Positions 59,881 through 64,000 of a DNA stretch of 64,000 nucleotides are shown here, one piece after another (position 1 is the first letter of the stretch; every line of letters begins with the position of its first letter). Origin of the DNA: Carpediemonas membranifera (lineage: Eukaryota; Fornicata); assembly GCA_019828565.1 (NCBI GenBank), contig JAHDYR010000015.1, positions 496,001 through 560,000 of the forward strand. Reading direction: 5' to 3'. The notes below the pieces were generated by a model that was not told where the DNA came from, did no database searches, and worked only from the letters and a program-made list of their open reading frames with translations. Made by a program: the position numbers and the translations under genes.

Positions 59881-60365
59881 AGCATACCGTCGTAGACGCG
59901 ATGCGTAAGTACGCCTCGGGGCGTGGTACAGGCCCAGATGACGATGTCCGCACGAATGCTGAGGATGTACGCAAACCCACCAAAATCCCAGCAGTGCTCA
60001 AAGAATTCCAACACCTGCGCGCCCTACACGGAGAAATCAAGTCAACCCTGGCTGACCCCAGCAAGGAGACGATTGCTGACATAACCACAGCCATTAATCT
60101 TGCCGTTGAAAAGCGCCTCGAGTTCCTCCGAGTCCTCGACTCTGCCAACGAAGAAGCGGCCGCCTACTTTATCGTCACCGCCGAGGACATATCCAACGTC
60201 AAGGACCTCGTCAAGGTCGCCGCCAAGGCCAAGAAGGCCATCCCTGCCACGCGGGCTCACACATCACACCGGTTCGCCAAGCGTCCCTTCCGAAACCACG
60301 GATACAACAACCACAGATTCCAGAAAGCCTCGGGCAACCGCAATGCGGCCCCGGGGCAGCAGTAG
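59874..60365 (+). CDS. YR4 gag-like protein
   Basis: The frame starts at ATG 59874, inside the YR3 B2 repeat; the ATG at 59901 is inside YR4 proper and more likely. About 155-163 codons. IPAVLKEFQHLRALHGEIKS, VEKRLEFLRVLDSANEEAAA, VKVAAKAKKA, then an Arg/His/Asn-rich tail. Homologous to the YR3 gag. Confidence 0.72.
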   Translation: MVEHTVVDAMRKYASGRGTGPDDDVRTNAEDVRKPTKIPAVLKEFQHLRALHGEIKSTLADPSKETIADITTAINLAVEKRLEFLRVLDSANEEAAAYFIVTAEDISNVKDLVKVAAKAKKAIPATRAHTSHRFAKRPFRNHGYNNHRFQKASGNRNAAPGQQ

Positions 60366-62096
60366 TTGCCCAAGTGAGGTTATGCCATCCTCAGATATAA
60401 AAGGCACCGTCTACGTTTTGAATACAGAGAAGAATGTCACAAGAGCAAGCAAGAAGCGAAACAAGCCAGGATACATGGCACCTATCGTCCGACGCTCAGC
60501 CCGTCTCTGGTCCAGGTCAACGGACACACGTGGTTGGCTCAATGAGTCGAGCGTGGAAAGAGTGGGAGGCCATGGGGGCCAGCACGAGTGTCGTGGACTT
60601 ACTCCGGCAGGGAGTCCCAGTACAGGACGGGCAGACGACGAACTCGTCGCCCAACGGGTCACAGGGCCCGATCACAGACACAATCAACGAGCTAATGGAG
60701 CTGCAAGCAGTGGAGCAGTGTGCACCGACAGAGGTAGCGCAAGTCTGCCCAATCTTCATGACGCTGAAGAAGAACCACATAGACTGGCGCCTCATCCACG
60801 ACCTGAGGCCGGTGAACTGGTACCAGACAACCAGGCGATTCCGACTGAAAGGATTGACCGAGATAGCGAATGCACTGACCAAGGGGGCGTGGCTCGCCAG
60901 CGTGGACCTGAAGAGCGGATACTACCAAGTCCTGGTCGAACAGACGGGTCGGAAATGGCTAGGCTTCCAGCACGAAGGGAACACGTACCGCTGGAACGCG
61001 CTTCCTTTCGGCCTCAACACGGCCCCGGAAGCATTTCAATCGATCACGGCGCAGGCGGCGAAGATCATCCGCCGAGAGCTCTCTCTCACAGTGTTCGTCT
61101 ACCTAGACGACCTGTTGTTCGCCGACCCATCACAGCAAGAGCTAGCACGAAAGATGCCCGAAGTCCTGAAGATAATGGAGCGGCTAGGAATGATAATCTC
61201 GAGAAACAAGTGCGTTCTTACACCGACACGACGAATCGAGTACCTGGGAATAGTTATCGATACGCGCAAGAACACAATGTCTCTTCCGAACGACAAGCGC
61301 GTGGAGCTGAGAAGAATGATCGATCAGGTGCTCAAAGAACGAAGAACAACGAAGATAGAACTCCAGCGACTCATTGGCAAACTCCTTTTCGCCAGATTCG
61401 CAGTAGGAGCAAGAACGCTTCCTCGACTGAGAGAACTCCAGTTAATGGTGACTGCGCCGAGTCAGCGATTTACGAGAGCCTCCATGCCCCGAGACGCCCG
61501 CACAGACCTCAGATGGTGGGCGCGTGTGATCGCGACAGACCCGCAGTACGCAATGCAGGGGTCACCGCGACCGGAGATCAGGGTCGTGACAGACGCCTCG
61601 GACGTAGCTTACGGCGCGACAATATGGACAGACAGCGAGAGGATGGAGATCCAGGGCCGGTTCAAGCAGTCATTCATACACAAGTCGATCAACTGCAAAG
61701 AGACGAGGGCCATAACCACGGCGCTGCGACACTGGGCACATGTGATCCGAGACAGAGATGTCCTGATCGCGGGAGACAACACCGCGTCACTCGCGTGGGT
61801 TGCGAAGAGTTCGACGAAGGCCCCAGCCCACATTCGCCGGGAGATCGCCGACCTACACGACTTCCTGCATGCCAACGGTTGCCGCTTGAGAGTCAAACAT
61901 ATCGCAGGTGTATTCAACACAACGGCCGATGCTCTGTCGAGGTACAAGAAGCTCGATTGGGCCATGCCAGCGGCCCTGCTGGCAGCTGCGATAGAGAGGT
62001 GGGGAGCAGTGGACCGAGCGCTGTTCGCGGCCGAAAGGTTCTTACCCCAGGACTACGACTACTGCAGAGACGCGTTCACAGCGATCAATTGGAGAC
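59881..62096 (+). mobile_element. YR4: tyrosine-recombinase-type retroelement, 3'-truncated
   Basis: The 5' end (GCATACCGTCG..., CGCCTCGGGGCGTGG) resembles repeat A of YR3. gag, internal TATA and RT-RH follow. The RT-RH is cut near 62095 just after AINW, where YR5 begins. The YR gene and 3' repeats are absent. Confidence 0.8.
60396..60404 (+). promoter_or_regulatory. Internal TATA box before YR4 RT-RH
   Basis: TATAAAAGG, 38 nt from ATG 60434, the same sequence and spacing as in YR3 (54693 to 54731). It follows the gag stop by 30 bp. Confidence 0.65.
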
Positions 62097-62107
62097 TTCG
62101 ACCGTAG
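60434..62107 (+). pseudogene. YR4 reverse transcriptase - RNase H (3'-truncated)
   Basis: ATG 60434 (MSQEQARSETSQDT). RT: WRLIHDLRPVNWYQ, SVDLKSGYYQVLVE, LPFGLNTAPEAFQSI, VFVYLDDLLFAD (about 61095), RNKCVLTPTRRIEYLGIVI. RNase H: VTDASDVAYGATIW (about 61590), AGDNTASLAWV, KHIAGVFNTTADALSRYKK. The YR3 C-terminal extension is missing: the frame runs into YR5 leader at about 62095 and stops at 62107. Otherwise uninterrupted. Confidence 0.88.
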
Positions 62108-62166
62108 TCGACTGCAAGTCGTTGGCAAGGCCAGCGGAGCCAAAACTTCGGCGCGAGAGGTCGAGG

Positions 62167-62742
62167 ATGATTCGATACGATCTCAAAGACGGGATCGTGC
62201 GTCTCATAAGGGCGGTTCAGTTGTTCAAGAGCGAACTGAAACAGATGGGAGACGCCGCCCAAGAGATCGCAGAGCTCAAAGCCACCGTTCAACAGCTTCA
62301 AGACGCATTTACTGCCGGCGGCAACGTCCGAGAGACAGTAGATCTGCTTCGGCAAGAGACCACCATGACTTGGAAGCGTCCTGCTTCATCCACTATGCGC
62401 GAAGAGGCGGAGTTCCTCGAGGAGATCTACCGCAGCTTCAAGTTCAATCGAATCAGTGGCTTCGCCGTACTCGCTCGCATCTTCCTCCGTCACCGAGTCC
62501 TATGGGTGAAGGACCGCTACGGCTACCTAGCCGCCTCTGCTGTCTCCACCGCGGGCATGGCCGCCCTTGCCGAGCGCCACGAGATGAACGAGACGGAGAT
62601 CGAGACTCTCGTCCTCCGCACCCTGTCCAAGATCCCCCGCCTGGCCGAGAAGAACACCAAGCCCGGCACCGGACATGACGGCGGCAACCGGGGTTTTCAC
62701 GGGAAGAATCCGAAGCGCGCCGGCACGAAGAACTCAAACTAA
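62167..62742 (+). CDS. YR5 gag-like protein
   Basis: ATG 62167, 191 codons (the frame is open far upstream through YR4). Coiled coil QEIAELKATVQQLQDAFTAG, then MREEAEFLEEIYRSFKFNRI and LWVKDRYGYLAASAVSTAG, with a basic Gly/Asn/Lys tail. It matches the pattern of the YR1 and YR2 gags (EAKFLREI, KDDYDDNV). Confidence 0.7.
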   Translation: MIRYDLKDGIVRLIRAVQLFKSELKQMGDAAQEIAELKATVQQLQDAFTAGGNVRETVDLLRQETTMTWKRPASSTMREEAEFLEEIYRSFKFNRISGFAVLARIFLRHRVLWVKDRYGYLAASAVSTAGMAALAERHEMNETEIETLVLRTLSKIPRLAEKNTKPGTGHDGGNRGFHGKNPKRAGTKNSN

Positions 62743-64000
62743 GCCAAAAGAAACCACCCATCAAGGATCCTCGCCCCGGTCCACAGGTCCTAACTCCTCA
62801 TCCAACCACAAATCCCACTACTCCTCAATCTCCTCCCCTGTCACCGACGCCTCCTCCTCCCCCGTCCACAGCACCTCCTCCCCCGTCAGTTCCACCATTT
62901 CCCTGCATCAACAGGCAGTGGCGCCTATGGAGGCACTTGGGCGCGCCATCAGAGGTGGTTACGTGGCTACGCGAGGGCGTCCCGATATCCCTAAGAGCGC
63001 ACCCTCGTCATCCGCGCCTACCACCAACTCGCGCCAAGGACCGCAAGGCATTCCGCGACCACCTGAAAACCCTCCTGAGCCTGGGCGCGGCAAGCCCATG
63101 CCGGTCTCCCAGCTTGATCTCACCTATCTTCACTGTGCCGAAGACGCCACCAGAGACGCGTCTGATCCACGACCTAAGGGCATTGAACGCAGTGTCAACG
63201 GAACATCGAACCTTTCGGCTGAAGGGAGTCAAGCAAGCGATGGCCCAGCTTCGCGAAGGAGACTACATGGCACGCTTGGACCTAGTCAAGGGCTACTACC
63301 AGTTAGGGGTCAGGGCCTCGGACAGCCCGCTGCTGGGTTTCGTGGTCGACGGGAGACCCTATGCCTTCAACGTCCTACCCTTCGGCTGGGGCCCAGCGCC
63401 ATTCTTCTTCCAAAGGGTGATGCTGACAGCAGCGCAGATCGTAGCACGGATGTTCCCAGGCATCAACTTGACCATCTATCTCGACGACTGGCTCCTGTCC
63501 GGGGACAAGAAGACACTGACCGCTGCGATGCCCGGCATACTACAGCTCCTAGAGAACCTCGGCCTGGTCATCAACAGGAAGAAATCGCAGCTCTCACCCA
63601 CGCAGCAGACCGACTTCCTTGGCTTCGTCATGGACTCTGGCCGGCGGGGGATCGCTCTGCAGGACAGCAAGCGGCAGAAGTACCTCTCACGAGTCAGGGA
63701 GGCCTTGGCATCGGGGGCCACGACACACAGCATGCAGCGGTTGTTGGGCAATCTCGGCTTTGCAGCCATCATTTGGCCGGAGGGCCGAGCCGCTATCAGA
63801 CCCCTCCAGAGAGCCCAACTGAAGGACCGCTACCGCACACTCATATCCGGCGAAGCGAGAGAAGCACTGATCCAATGGGAGCGCCGCTTATCACGGCCAT
63901 CTCCGATAAGGTCCTTCCAAGAGCTGCTTCACCTGTGGGGTCTGTCTCCGACGCTCCACATCACAGCGATGACAGACGCCTCTCACTCAGGACTCGGCGG
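62743..64000 (+). CDS. YR5 reverse transcriptase (open at right edge)
   Basis: The frame is open from the gag stop to the window edge, -1 relative to gag. A Pro/Ser/Thr-rich leader (about 55 residues) precedes QWRLWRHLGAPSEVVTWLRE. RT: RLIHDLRALNAVST, RLDLVKGYYQLGV, LPFGWGPAPFFFQR, LTIYLDDWLLSG (about 63475), RKKSQLSPTQQTDFLGFVM. It reaches the start of RNase H (TAMTDASHSGLGG) at the edge. No ATG near the start, so it may be translated by frameshifting from gag. Confidence 0.88.

Larger units (their letters stand above)
62097..64000 (+). mobile_element. YR5: YR-type retroelement, cut by the right edge
   Basis: It begins at the break in YR4 and has a gag-like ORF and an RT with DIRS-group motifs. 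The end lies outside the window, so the presence of a YR gene cannot be seen. Confidence 0.7.

Noticed and set aside
1-64000. CRISPR arrays, bacterial operons or riboswitches
   Set aside because: No regularly spaced repeats of that kind; introns, chromovirus, LINEs and tRNA type show a eukaryotic genome.

Overview
The window is eukaryotic. It carries a nuclear class II tRNA-Leu(AAG), very short GT-AG introns (32-37 nt), chromodomain Ty3/gypsy elements, APE-type LINEs and tyrosine-recombinase (YR) retroelements. GC-rich coding sequence, tiny introns, a TATA box 38 nt before an ATG and tight gene spacing suggest a compact unicellular protist; a free-living metamonad such as a Carpediemonas relative is possible, but that is a guess. 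Almost all of the window is mobile DNA, much of it recent: three identical 125-bp LTRs, a perfect 17-bp target duplication and a near-identical 3.1-kb inverted duplication.

Layout. 1-1569: Ty3/gypsy RNase H-integrase fragment running off the left edge. 1665-43321: an island bounded by perfect 49-bp inverted repeats. Without a later insertion it is about 12.1 kb and encodes a possible DDE-transposase-like protein, an unknown intron-containing protein, an unknown basic protein, a coiled-coil protein with an OTU-like domain, a SET-domain protein, a caspase/CHAT-like protein and a Cys-rich zinc protein. The genes are arranged largely in tail-to-tail pairs 23-27 bp apart. The first gene is split at a CCCCC site by a 29.5-kb nested block (5007-34535).

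The nested block holds a chromovirus (LTRs 5007-5131 and 22260-22384; gag-pol on the minus strand) with a convergent antisense ORF. That ORF is itself split by an 11.3-kb LINE (LINE-A, 6567-17889, 17-bp TSD). The block also holds a truncated Ty3/gypsy gag-protease, an inverted RT scrap, part of a third LINE, an 8.7-kb LINE-B on the minus strand, and a third LTR (34411-34535). LINE-A and LINE-B both carry several ORFs upstream of the APE-RT ORF, one of which looks like a DEDDh/Maelstrom-like exonuclease.

43321-46472 is an inverted copy of 24204-27346. From 46408 to the right edge there is a head-to-tail array of five YR-type (PAT/Ngaro-like) retroelements. Three retain gag, RT-RNase H and YR; the fourth is truncated; the fifth is cut by the edge. 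A tRNA-Leu gene lies between YR2 and YR3. A complete Tc1/mariner-like transposon with a second, convergent ORF is inserted between the 3' repeats of YR3.

Frameshifts are frequent and most fall in homopolymer runs, so many may be assembly indels rather than decay. Domain calls rest on motifs read by eye; no database search was possible.
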